17,440 nt of DNA from Alphaproteobacteria bacterium. GTDB taxonomy: Bacteria; Pseudomonadota; Alphaproteobacteria; Rhizobiales; Hyphomicrobiaceae. Below, piece by piece: positions 1-7,229 of the stretch. The notes under the pieces were generated by a model. It had not been told where the DNA came from. It saw only the letters and a list, made by a program, of their open reading frames with translations, and did no database searches. Each line of letters begins with the position of its first letter. Position 1 is the first letter of the stretch. Both the position numbers and the translations under genes were made by a program. The stretch covers positions 1 to 17,440 of the forward strand of contig JAJRRE010000102.1 of NCBI GenBank assembly GCA_024279745.1, read 5' to 3'.

Positions 1-919
1 CTATCGCGGCGCTGTCTCATTGCGCAGCGCGCTCACCCATTCGATCAACACGGTGGCTGCGAGGTTGCAACAGGCCGTCGGCAGCGCGCGCGTTATTGAA
101 GTGGCGCACCGGCTTGGCATTAAATCGAAGTTGCAAAGCAGTCCATCATTGGCCCTGGGGACATCGGAAGTTTCCTTGCTGGAGCTAACCGGCGCCTATG
201 GTGTTCTTGCCAACGGTGGGTACAAAGTCCGCCCGCATATTATTCGGCGCATTAAAACCGCGCGTGGCCGGGTTCTTTATGCGCAAGGTGCGCCGGCAAA
301 TGAACGGCTTGTCGCGCAACAAAATATTGGCGCCATGAATGACATGCTCAACGCAGCGATCACGACCGGTACAGGAAAACGTGCCGCGCTTGCAACGCAT
401 CCAGCCGCCGGCAAAACCGGAACCACGCAGCAGTTTCGCGATGCCTGGTTCATTGGCTATACCGCCCATTATGTTGCCGGTGTCTGGGTGGGCAATGACA
501 GCGCCAGATCCATGAACCGCATGACGGGCGGCAAACTTCCCGCTCAAATTTGGCGCAAAATTATGCGCGCGGCGCATAAAGGAAAGCGCGTCAGACCTCT
601 GACTGGCACGCGGGTTCTACCGCCGCCGCCGCGCACACCGGTCATGCCCAAAGAACGCATTGGCGAAGATTTCATTGCACGTATGGTGGGAGACGTTAAG
701 TCTTTGGCAAGTTCAGCCAATGCAGGAACCGCCAAACTACCGTGGCAAACTAAAACCGGCCAAAGCCATAGCGGAGAGACAATGGCATCTGCCAACGGCT
801 CAACTTGGTGGGCGTCCAGTTTGCGCTCTATCAAGAATCTTCTGGGCTTGGCGCCAACGTCACAACCACGAAGCCGGATGTCCCTGGGCAAACGTCCCCA
901 GCAAGCCAGTTTGCAATAA
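1..919 (+). CDS. Penicillin-binding protein 1A-type, C-terminal transpeptidase part (5' partial)
   Basis: This is the C-terminal part of a bifunctional class A penicillin-binding protein, which cross-links peptidoglycan in the periplasm. The frame is open to the left window edge, so the start, the glycosyltransferase domain and the SxxK active-site serine motif lie outside. The conserved YRG.V.LR.AL..S.NTVA stretch opens the window. The SxN motif appears as Ser-Ile-Asn at bases 41-49, and the KTG motif at 413-421 within KTGTTQQFRDAWFIGYT. After the transpeptidase core, a Pro/Arg-rich tail of roughly 100 residues (PPPPRTP near base 620) has no recognisable domain. The gene ends 15 bases before the stop of the convergent metallopeptidase gene. 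The family call is firm. PBP1A rather than a related class A protein is inference from the motif spacing. Confidence 0.9.
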   Translation, partial: YRGAVSLRSALTHSINTVAARLQQAVGSARVIEVAHRLGIKSKLQSSPSLALGTSEVSLLELTGAYGVLANGGYKVRPHIIRRIKTARGRVLYAQGAPANERLVAQQNIGAMNDMLNAAITTGTGKRAALATHPAAGKTGTTQQFRDAWFIGYTAHYVAGVWVGNDSARSMNRMTGGKLPAQIWRKIMRAAHKGKRVRPLTGTRVLPPPPRTPVMPKERIGEDFIARMVGDVKSLASSANAGTAKLPWQTKTGQSHSGETMASANGSTWWASSLRSIKNLLGLAPTSQPRSRMSLGKRPQQASLQ

Positions 920-934
920 GGAAAATTATTTATC

Positions 935-1840
935 TCAGGCTCGGCTTTGCCAATAGAAATACGGATAACACAACCAGCAACAGCCTAATCGTCTGCAACG
1001 CCCCATTAGCAAGCCAGGACAACGGTCGGCCCTCGCAATCTGCGGCTGACAGAACAGCACACGCCACGATTGGCCGTACCGGTTTCCAGCACCATAACGA
1101 TGAAGATCCATCCCCTCGCGGCGCAGCCAGTCCTTGGCTTCATTCATGCGCGGCATGGTGCGCTCGACCAATTGCCAAAACCGCGCGCCGTGATTCATTT
1201 CTGCCAGATGCGCAACTTCATGAGCGGCAAGATAATCGAGTACAACCGGCGGCGCCATGATCAAACGCCAGGAAAAAGACAGACAGCCGGATGAAGAACA
1301 CGACCCCCATCTCGTGCTTTGGTCGCGAATGGTAAAGCGCTTCGGCCGCAGGGATAAATTTTCCGCATGATGGCGAACGCGCTTGCCAAGATCATTGCGT
1401 GATTGGTCCACCATCCAGTCTCTAAACCGCCGCGGCGCATGTTCACCGCGCCCCGACACCAGAAGCTCAGGCGTTGCATTATCCGCACCACCGGGAACTG
1501 GCGTTACGATTTCATCAACCCGTTTGGCTCCGATAAAACTCAACTTATGTATGACACCGCGCAATGGCACCAGCGCCCCATGTTCAAAAATAACAGGATC
1601 GGGAATTTCATCGATGCAATTATGGACCCAGTCCAGATGACGATAAAGAAATGAGCCGGCCTCATCAAGCGAACATCGCTTCGGCATGGTGAGGATCACC
1701 GCCCGTCTGCTGCGACTGACGCGCAAAGTAAGGCGGCGCGCGGTTGGATGTCGGCGCAGCTCCAATGGCGCTCGTAATCCTTGCACATCAAGCTTTTCCG
1801 GTTTGGAAGGTTTTGTCGCGACTTTTTTTATGCGCAGCAT
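935..1840 (-). CDS. YgjP/DUF45-type zinc metallopeptidase with C-terminal extension
   Basis: This 301-residue protein belongs to the YgjP-like (DUF45, M48-related) metallopeptidase family. The zinc site is visible: HEVAH at residues 207-211, followed by the family continuation MNHGARFW at 215-222 with a likely third ligand at His217. The preceding family signature TRWGSCSSSGCLSFSWRLI runs from 176 to 194. The start is preceded by GAGG about six bases upstream of the ATG. Family members generally stop soon after the LHRYG-like end seen here at 246-250. This protein continues for another 51 residues rich in Cys, Trp and Arg that look like translated non-coding DNA, so a lost stop is possible. 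The cellular substrate is unknown. The gene converges on the PBP gene. Confidence 0.85.
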   Translation of the reverse strand: MLRIKKVATKPSKPEKLDVQGLRAPLELRRHPTARRLTLRVSRSRRAVILTMPKRCSLDEAGSFLYRHLDWVHNCIDEIPDPVIFEHGALVPLRGVIHKLSFIGAKRVDEIVTPVPGGADNATPELLVSGRGEHAPRRFRDWMVDQSRNDLGKRVRHHAENLSLRPKRFTIRDQSTRWGSCSSSGCLSFSWRLIMAPPVVLDYLAAHEVAHLAEMNHGARFWQLVERTMPRMNEAKDWLRREGMDLHRYGAGNRYGQSWRVLFCQPQIARADRCPGLLMGRCRRLGCCWLCYPYFYWQSRA

Positions 1841-2473
1841 GTATGCCTCGGTCTGTTGGTTTTAAGACGTATTCAACTACGCTGCAGTGACAAAAATACG
1901 AGCGACGTTCCAGGCCATACGCCGCACGCCTGCCAGAACATCACGAATGGGCAATACCGCCAGTAATCACAAAATGTGAATAACCCGCTGATCCCGACTA
2001 TAAACAGGTACGTTTTACTTAACGGAAACGAGTCTTGCACAACAGGAACACACTGGTATCGAGCGAATTTTACTTAGGCGCGTGATCAAGTAGCAACCAG
2101 AGAGCACATGATTTGAAACCAACGCTGCACGGAGAACCATAAATGTTTTGACGCCCGGAAGATCCAGGTGCGGGGACAAAAAACAAAGTGTAAGGACGTA
2201 ATGTCCCAGTCCAACTGATGAGCACAAGGGATTGAAATCCCCATGACAACAAGACGAGCACTGCGACGTAACGCTACGCAAACGCTCAAGCCTCGGCTCT
2301 AACGCGATGACTAAAATACATCTCACCAAAACATCGTCATGCAGGTAGAAATTTGCCACATAATGTTCGTGTTAACAAATTCTTAACGCTCAAAGCTTTG
2401 GATTTCTTGTGCTGTGCTGCTCCTGCGCATCAGTTCGCCGCACGTAACGTCGCATCATCGACACAGGCTCGTA
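1841..2473. other. Gene-poor stretch
   Basis: No convincing gene is seen on either strand. The longest open frame (114 codons, minus strand, 2015-2359) has a Cys/Leu/Ser-rich composition without domain signs and is taken as chance. The only small structure noticed is TCACA-AAA-TGTGA at 1967-1979, of unknown meaning. The right end must hold the 3' end of the IS481 remnant, since transposase homology runs to 2474, but I could not identify a terminal inverted repeat. Confidence 0.5.
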
Positions 2474-3150
2474 TTAGCTGTGAAGTCGCAACAGGTTGTC
2501 TCGGTCCAGGCCGAGGCGGCTGACTGGTGGTTTTTTGCCGAGACTGGCATGGGGGCGGTGCCAGTTATAGTGGGGCAGCCATTTTGGCAGGTCGGCTTTA
2601 CGCTCATCTGAGGTCTGGTATTCGTTGGCATAGGCCCATTCGCGTATGGTGGTTTGCACGAAGCGCTCGGCTTTGCCGTTGGTTTGCGGCGTATAGGGCT
2701 TGGTGCGGATATGCTTGATGCCCAGATCCGCGCAAGCCTCGGCAAAGGCATGTGATTTGTAGCACGAGCCGTTAGCAGTCATGACGCGATCAACTCTGAT
2801 GCTGAGACTTTTTTAGTAGCAAACTGCCGCTCCGAGATGAGCGATTGCGCTTTCCTTTTTCTCATTGGGAAAAATATCGCTAAACGCGACGCGCGAATGA
2901 TCATCTATGGCGATGTGAACATATTCCCAGCCAGGCGCTGTTCCGTTCTGGCGCTGGTTGCTTTGCTTTGTACGGTCGCCGGTGATGCAGTGGCCAACTT
3001 TGTTGAAACAGCCAAGTTTCTTAATGTCTATATGGATTATCTCGCCTGGTGTCTCGCGCTCATAGCGCGGTCTGGGCGGCTTTGGCTCCAGGCAGGCAAT
3101 TAAGGAAAGGCCACGCATAATACGGGTATTCTTCGACATCTTTGGCCCGA
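2474..3150 (-). pseudogene. IS481-family transposase remnant (N-truncated, in-frame stop, catalytic Asp lost)
   Basis: This is a DDE (rve/integrase-core) transposase of the IS481 type. Its two open segments, upstream and downstream of a TAA at 2813-2815, are in the same reading frame, so this is a nonsense change and not a frameshift. The upstream segment shows RYERETPGEIIHIDIKKLG, with the first catalytic Asp in IHID, and GWEYVHIAIDDHSRVAF. The downstream segment shows NGSCYKSHAF, HIRTKPYTPQTNGKAERF with the catalytic Glu, and the usual LGLDRDNLLRLHS end. Where the family has TDNGS around the second catalytic Asp, this copy has TANGS (Ala codon at 2774-2776). The N-terminal helix-turn-helix part, roughly 100 residues, is missing. 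The right boundary is approximate, because homology gives way to TetR-like sequence somewhere between 3120 and 3170. Confidence 0.88.
2474..3150 (-). mobile_element. IS481-family insertion sequence, degenerate partial copy
   Basis: The element is recognised only through its transposase remnant. Its right end adjoins a truncated TetR-like gene, consistent with insertion and deletion at that point. No terminal inverted repeats or target-site duplication could be recognised, and the true limits may extend some tens of bases beyond 2474 on the left. Confidence 0.65.
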
Positions 3151-3416
3151 GCTTTGCCTCAGATGAATTTGTCGCAAACATTGCCGCCTTCTTTGATCGA
3201 CTGGGCGCCCATTACGCCGGCCAAATTGCACATTTGCAGAAGAACGGCGAAGTCAACAGCTCATTGGACAGCGCTTTGAGCGGCCGTGTTTTGGTCTCAA
3301 TGTTGGATGGCATTGTTCTTCATCGCGGCCTGTTTGAGATAGCGCCGGAGCGGCACGCCGCCATGGCCGATGCGGCGATGATTTTGGTTGGCAAGGCTCT
3401 TCGCCCAATCCAATGA
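3150..3416 (+). pseudogene. TetR-family regulator, C-terminal remnant
   Basis: A plus-strand frame open from about 3120 to the TGA at 3414-3416 encodes a helical segment typical of TetR ligand-binding domains. It begins with EFVANIAAFFDRLGAHYAGQ, passes through SGRVLVSMLDGIVLHRGLF, and ends AMILVGKALRPIQ. There is no DNA-binding helix-turn-helix and no plausible start, and nothing TetR-like was seen on the other side of the IS481 remnant. The 5' half therefore appears lost rather than displaced. The TetR assignment rests on pattern recognition of the C-terminal domain, which is weakly conserved, so it is moderate. The piece is probably not expressed as a functional regulator. Confidence 0.5.
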
Positions 3417-3485
3417 AAGCCCGTTAGGCACTAATTTGGGCCTGTCTTAAGTCTATTCATTTCAGTGCAGCTCAGCAGATTCCAT

Positions 3486-3515
3486 TTGATGACAGCCCGT
3501 TAAGCCTCCTATAGT
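3486..3515 (+). promoter_or_regulatory. Candidate sigma70-type promoter for the Trp/Met-rich protein gene
   Basis: TTGATG at 3486-3491 and TATAGT at 3510-3515 are 18 bases apart. The predicted leader before the ATG at 3622 is about 100 bases. This is a consensus match by eye only. Confidence 0.35.
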
Positions 3516-3621
3516 AGACCATAAGTGAGATTTATCGGACGGAATTGAGTTGGCGGCGTCGCGGTTGGTAGCAGGTAGCTGGCACCGCTACGACCACACA
3601 CCCCTAAAGGTGAGAATTTTC

Positions 3622-4392
3622 ATGAGTGTACCCAATACCAATAACGATTTGTTCGCCGACAGCGCCGCTCTGGCACTTAACGCGGCGCAAGTGATGGGCG
3701 AGACCTTTGCCGATTTCACATCTCAGTCCATAGCCTTTTGGAGTGCGGCGCTAAACACCGCGCAGCCAGGTCCGGCGACTGCGCCCAATCTTCAATCACC
3801 ACCACAGCTGTCGATTGTGCCGGCGCCGTCGTCAACGTCGACGAGCATCGATATCCGCGCTAACCAGCGCAGAACATCGACCGCACGCTCATGGTATCGC
3901 AAGCCGGTAGAGTCTCCCATTGAGACCATGATGAATTTCTGGGGTTCGTTTATGCCGGCCGCGCAGTTTAGCAATCCGTGGCTGCCGGGCATTGGTTCGC
4001 CGCAACCGGCCGCGAATGCAATGGGTGCAGTTGGGGCAATGGGCGCGATGGGCGCCATGACGGAAATGGCGGCAATGGCACCCTGGCCAAATATGTTACA
4101 AAGTCCCTTTCCCGCGCCGACACAACCCAACCCGATGACACCCTGGTCCTTTTGGCAAAGCGCCATGCCGTGGCAGCCAAGCGCTAACAGCTCCGCTACG
4201 CCTGCCATCGCCGATCTTTATGCTTTGGCTAATGCCGGTATGTGGCTGTCGCAGCCGTCGCATAATGGCTGGACCAAAACACCAACTCAGGAAATTACCG
4301 ACGCCTGGAGCTGGGTGGCGCAAAGCTGGAGCGCCGATCCGTTTGGAGCCGCTGCGTTTGGCCCCCTTTCGCATAAACAGGCGCGTCGCTGA
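3622..4392 (+). CDS. Hypothetical Trp/Met/Pro-rich protein
   Basis: I do not recognise this 256-residue protein. The start at 3622 is preceded by AAAGGTGAG at a good distance, and it was chosen over an in-frame upstream start at 3550 that has no ribosome site. Residues 1-50 look helical (FADFTSQSIAFWSAALN at 29-45) and recall phasin-like amphipathic helices, but this is only a resemblance. Residues 50-95 are a Pro/Ser/Thr linker. Residues 132-153 are a GAM repeat. The pattern FWxSxMP occurs as FWGSFMP (106-112) and, with one extra residue, as FWQSAMP (177-183), suggesting internal duplication. There are 13 tryptophans and about 15 methionines. No signal peptide or clear membrane segment is seen. 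It converges on the histone-like gene across a shared terminator. Confidence 0.75.
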   Translation: MSVPNTNNDLFADSAALALNAAQVMGETFADFTSQSIAFWSAALNTAQPGPATAPNLQSPPQLSIVPAPSSTSTSIDIRANQRRTSTARSWYRKPVESPIETMMNFWGSFMPAAQFSNPWLPGIGSPQPAANAMGAVGAMGAMGAMTEMAAMAPWPNMLQSPFPAPTQPNPMTPWSFWQSAMPWQPSANSSATPAIADLYALANAGMWLSQPSHNGWTKTPTQEITDAWSWVAQSWSADPFGAAAFGPLSHKQARR

Positions 4393-4410
4393 CTAGCTGT
4401 CAATTGGCGC

Positions 4411-4445
4411 AAAAAAGCCGCGACATCGAGTTGACATCGCGGCTT
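4411..4445 (-). terminator. Rho-independent terminator of the Lys/Ala-rich protein gene
   Basis: A GC-rich stem pairs 4415-4423 (AAGCCGCGA) with 4437-4445 (TCGCGGCTT) around a 13-base loop. Read on the minus strand the stem is followed by a run of T (six A at 4411-4416 on the plus strand), the classic intrinsic form. On the plus strand it may also stop transcripts of the upstream gene, although the T-run there is poor. Confidence 0.75.
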
Positions 4446-4515
4446 CTAAGTATGTTGTGGAAGAACGCTCCGATCACAAAACCTGAGCGCTTGCGAACCA
4501 TCCCAACCTAGTTGG

Positions 4516-5301
4516 TTAGTTAGTTGTCGCTTTCTTTTTCTTCTTGAACGCGTTTTTATTCCCGGCCAAACGGCAATGGTTGGTCAGTTTGCGGCCATTT
4601 TTGTCGGTGGCTTTTTTGTATTTACGCCAGATACAAGCCTTGCTGCGCCCACATTTTGACTGGCTTAAGCCGACGCAAACTGATGGTGCCTTTTTCTTAG
4701 ACTTTTTCTTGGCCGTATTGCCAGCAGCGGCTGGAGCTGCTGCAGCCTTCTTCTTCGCCCTGGTCGCTTTTTTTGCAGTAGTTTTCTTAGCCGTTGATTT
4801 CTTGGCTGTAGACTTTTTAGCGGTAGACTTTTGGGTAGTTGTCTTTTTGGTTGTTGCCTTCTTAGCCCGCGTTTTCTTGGCGCGAGATTTCTTGGCCGAC
4901 TTTTTCTTGTCCTTAGCTTTATCTTTATCGTCAGCTTCGGATTTTTTCTTATCCTTATCCTTGTCTTTTTCCTTAGCCTCAGCTTTTTCCTTGGCTTCGG
5001 CCTTTTTCTTTGCGGCTGCTTTCTTTTTCGCAGCTGCCTTTTTCTTGGCCGCAGCCTTTTTCTTAGCTGCAGCTTTCTTCTTAGCCGCCGCCTTCTTCTT
5101 GGCAGCAGCTTTCTTTTTCGCAGCAGCCGCCTTTTTCTTTGCCGCAGCCTTCTTCGCCGCCGCAGCTTTTTTATCTGCGGTCTTTTCAGCAGCCGTTTTA
5201 GCCGGTTCAGGTGCTTTTTGCGCCTGTACGCCCATGCTCATAATGCCAAGCGCCAGAAAGGCCGCTAGCAGTTTCATCCCCCAACGAACAGGTTTGTTCA
5301 T
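4516..5301 (-). CDS. Secreted histone-H1-like Lys/Ala-rich repeat protein with C-terminal four-Cys module
   Basis: This is a 261-residue protein. The ATG at 5301 is preceded by GGAG and begins a typical signal peptide: basic MNKPVRWGMK, hydrophobic LLAAFLALGIMSMG, and a cleavage-like VQA at 25-27. An upstream in-frame start at 5385 would bury this signal and was rejected. Residues 44-100 are tandem AAAKKK-type units. Residues 101-135 mix acidic and basic residues (AEAKEK, DKDKDK). Residues 138-184 are STAKK/TTAKK units like the tails of bacterial histone-H1-like proteins. Residues 207-245 form a distinct module with Cys209, 217, 223 and 243 and a GLSQSKCGRSKACIWRKY core, followed by a poly-Lys end. 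The four cysteines could form disulfides after export. The function is unknown. A nucleic-acid or polyanion-binding role is inference from charge. Confidence 0.85.
   Translation of the reverse strand: MNKPVRWGMKLLAAFLALGIMSMGVQAQKAPEPAKTAAEKTADKKAAAAKKAAAKKKAAAAKKKAAAKKKAAAKKKAAAKKKAAAKKKAAAKKKAAAKKKAEAKEKAEAKEKDKDKDKKKSEADDKDKAKDKKKSAKKSRAKKTRAKKATTKKTTTQKSTAKKSTAKKSTAKKTTAKKATRAKKKAAAAPAAAGNTAKKKSKKKAPSVCVGLSQSKCGRSKACIWRKYKKATDKNGRKLTNHCRLAGNKNAFKKKKKATTN
5002..5172 (-). repeat. Tandem repeat encoding AAAKKK units
   Basis: Approximately 18-base units encode repeated Ala-Ala-Ala-Lys-Lys-Lys in the Lys/Ala-rich protein. Synonymous codons vary between units (GCC/GCA/GCT, AAG/AAA). The amino-acid repeat is therefore better kept than the DNA repeat, which points to selection on the protein. 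Confidence 0.8.
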
Positions 5302-5335
5302 AGATTTTATCTCCGGTGATTCTGTGTACGACTCA

Positions 5336-5364
5336 GTAATAAAACATATTCGTCTTGTGAGCAA
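5336..5364 (-). promoter_or_regulatory. Candidate sigma70-type promoter of the Lys/Ala-rich protein gene
   Basis: On the minus strand TTGCTC (5364-5359) and TATTAC (5341-5336) are separated by 17 bases. The start site would lie about 28 bases upstream of the ATG at 5301, leaving room for the GGAG ribosome site. Consensus match by eye. Confidence 0.45.
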
Positions 5365-5385
5365 AGCACTGATACACAAAAGCAC

Positions 5386-5838
5386 TTATAGAGTTACCGG
5401 CCACAATAACGCATTTTCCAGTCGATCATCTCCCCAAAACAGCTCGCCATCTTCGGTTACAAAGCTTGGCGCGCCGAACACTCCGATTTTTTGCGCCCGT
5501 TCCGTTTGGTTTCTCAATTGTTCTTTAATCGTGCTCATTTGCGCTTGTTGAATGAGTTCCGCACCGGCAAGGCCCAGATTTTCCATAATTTCACCGATTA
5601 CTGTCTCATCACGGATGGAACGGTTCTGAGCGAATTGTGCCTTGAAAACCGCTTTCGAAAACGCGCCGACCCAAGTTTGTCCTGCGCCAGCCCCAATCAA
5701 GGCCAGCGGCGCTGATGATTTCCAAAGAACCGCCCGCACACAGCGCGCGTCAGCCTTAGGCTGACGCGCGCTGAGCGAGATGTCAAGATTTTGTTTCTGA
5801 TTTGTTCCTGCGGTGCTGCAAATGACAAATTGCATCAT
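5386..5838 (-). pseudogene. DsbA-family / 2-hydroxychromene-2-carboxylate isomerase-like fragment, N-truncated
   Basis: The open frame has 150 codons. Its C-terminal two thirds match the end of HCCA-isomerase-type DsbA-fold proteins (thioredoxin-fold, glutathione-dependent isomerases). FSKAVFKAQFAQNRSI is at residues 60-75, the GVFGAPSFV cis-proline loop at 119-127, and the FWGDDRLENAL ending at 134-144. Family members are about 200 residues and begin with a thioredoxin-fold strand and the catalytic Ser region. None of that is present in residues 1-40 here. That section instead overlaps a 31-base palindrome (5742-5772), which would be odd inside a coding region. I read it as a 5'-deleted remnant. 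Expression as a short protein cannot be excluded because the frame is intact from an ATG. Confidence 0.6.
5742..5772. repeat. Near-perfect 31-base palindrome
   Basis: Arms AGCGCGCGTCAGCCT (5742-5756) and its exact reverse complement (5758-5772) flank a single central base, or a 14-bp stem with a TTA loop. No T-run follows on either strand, so it is not a classic terminator. A REP-like element or a deletion-junction hairpin is possible. Confidence 0.8.
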
Positions 5839-5839
5839 T

Positions 5840-5887
5840 GGACAACAAGCGGGCTTGTCCTTTGCAGATTTGAGCGCCTATAAGGCG
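5840..5887 (+). promoter_or_regulatory. argG promoter with overlapping inverted repeats
   Basis: TTGTCC (5855-5860) and TATAAG (5879-5884), 18 bases apart, form a reasonable sigma70-type promoter with a leader of about 50 bases. The -35 box forms the right arm of GGACAA-N9-TTGTCC (5840-5860), which encloses ACAAGC-GG-GCTTGT (5845-5858). The -10 box lies inside CGCCT-ATA-AGGCG (5875-5887). Such symmetry at both boxes would suit repressor binding. No known operator is recognised. Confidence 0.45.
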
Positions 5888-5942
5888 AACAGAAATTCGC
5901 CCGCCCGGGCCCCCTGTTAAAGAACCGTTTGGGACATTCAAC

Positions 5943-7160
5943 ATGAGCGACATCAAAAAAGTTGTGCTGGCCTATTCTGGCGGCCTCGACACCTCGATCA
6001 TCTTAAAGTGGCTGCAGGAGACTTATGATTGCGAGGTGATTACCTTCACCGCCGATCTGGGGCAGGGCGAGGAATTGGAACCGGCGCGGCGCAAGGCTGA
6101 AATGCTTGGCATCAAACAGATTTATGTCGATGATCTGCGCGAAGAATTTGTGCGCGATTATGTGTTCCCAATGTTCCGCGCCAATGCGCTTTATGAAGGC
6201 GTTTATTTGCTCGGCACCTCTATCGCTCGCCCGCTGATCGCCAAACGGCAAATTGAAATCGCCCGCGAGACCGGCGCCGATGCGGTCTGCCATGGCGCCA
6301 CCGGCAAAGGCAATGATCAGATCCGGTTTGAGCTGGGCTATTATGCGCTCGACCCCAATATCAAAGTAATTGCTCCGTGGCGCGACTGGGATTTCAAAAG
6401 CCGCGAGCATCTGCTTGAGTTTGCCGAAAAGCATCAGATTGTTGTGCCCAAGGATAAGCGCGGCGAAGCGCCTTTCTCGGTGGACGCCAATCTGCTGCAT
6501 TCGTCGTCCGAAGGCAAAGTCCTGGAAGATCCTAATGTCGAGGCGCCCGAATATGTGTTCCAGCGCACGGTTAGCCCGGAAGCGGCGCCCGATCAGCCGA
6601 CCAGTATCACAATCGGTTTTAACAAGGGCGACGCAGTTTCCATTGACGGCAAGGCGATGTCGCCAGCGACAATGTTGACAGCCCTCAACAAGCTTGGCCA
6701 TGATAACGGCATTGGCCGGCTTGATCTGGTTGAGAACCGTTATGTCGGCATGAAATCGCGCGGCATTTATGAAACCCCCGGCGGCACGATTTTGCTGACC
6801 GCGCACCGCGCGATGGAATCGCTGACGCTGGATCGCGGCGCCGCCCATCTCAAGGACGAGTTGATGCCGCGCTATGCGGAGCTGATTTATAACGGCTTCT
6901 GGTTTGCGCCCGAGCGTGAAATGCTGCAAGCGCTGATCGACAAGAGCCAGGAGCGGGTCGAAGGCGATGTGACGCTCAAACTCTATAAGGGCAATGTCAT
7001 TGTGACCGGCCGCGCCAGTTCGCAGTCACTGTATAGCGAGGAACTGGTGACGTTCGAAGACGACAAGGGCGCTTACGACCAAAAAGACGCAGAAGGCTTT
7101 ATCCAGCTCAACGCTCTGCGCCTGCGTACTTTGGCGGCGCGCAATGCCAAGACCAGCTGA
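5943..7160 (+). CDS. argG: Argininosuccinate synthase
   Basis: This cytoplasmic enzyme joins citrulline and aspartate at the cost of ATP to give argininosuccinate, the penultimate step of arginine synthesis. It has 405 residues, the usual length for the short bacterial form. The N-type ATP pyrophosphatase loop AYSGGLDTS is at residues 10-18. The GATGKGNDQIRFE block that contributes to citrulline/aspartate binding is at 118-130. APWRDW follows at about 144-149, and conserved synthetase-domain text such as GIGRLDLVENRYVGMKSRGIYETPG lies further on. No break is seen. The ribosome site is weak (GGGAC about seven bases before the ATG). argH is not in the window. thiO follows 69 bases downstream, and shared transcription is possible but not evident. 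Confidence 0.98.
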   Translation: MSDIKKVVLAYSGGLDTSIILKWLQETYDCEVITFTADLGQGEELEPARRKAEMLGIKQIYVDDLREEFVRDYVFPMFRANALYEGVYLLGTSIARPLIAKRQIEIARETGADAVCHGATGKGNDQIRFELGYYALDPNIKVIAPWRDWDFKSREHLLEFAEKHQIVVPKDKRGEAPFSVDANLLHSSSEGKVLEDPNVEAPEYVFQRTVSPEAAPDQPTSITIGFNKGDAVSIDGKAMSPATMLTALNKLGHDNGIGRLDLVENRYVGMKSRGIYETPGGTILLTAHRAMESLTLDRGAAHLKDELMPRYAELIYNGFWFAPEREMLQALIDKSQERVEGDVTLKLYKGNVIVTGRASSQSLYSEELVTFEDDKGAYDQKDAEGFIQLNALRLRTLAARNAKTS

Positions 7161-7229
7161 AGTTTTGCCCGCCGGCGGTACTCTTTGAAAAGTTGAGTGC
7201 CGCTGACACTCCAATCGGTGTGAATTGCT

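Noticed and set aside
2015..2359. 114-codon minus-strand frame in the gene-poor stretch
   Set aside because: It is Cys/Leu/Ser-rich with no domain signs, and similar overlapping frames occur in other phases, as in non-coding DNA.
4544..5551. Long plus-strand open frame (335 codons) rich in Phe, Leu and Ala
   Set aside because: It is the antisense reading of the Lys/Ala-rich repeat gene. The lysine codons read backwards give Phe/Leu, and there is no ribosome site.
6003..6929. 308-codon minus-strand frame
   Set aside because: It is a shadow lying inside argG, whose plus-strand product is unmistakable.
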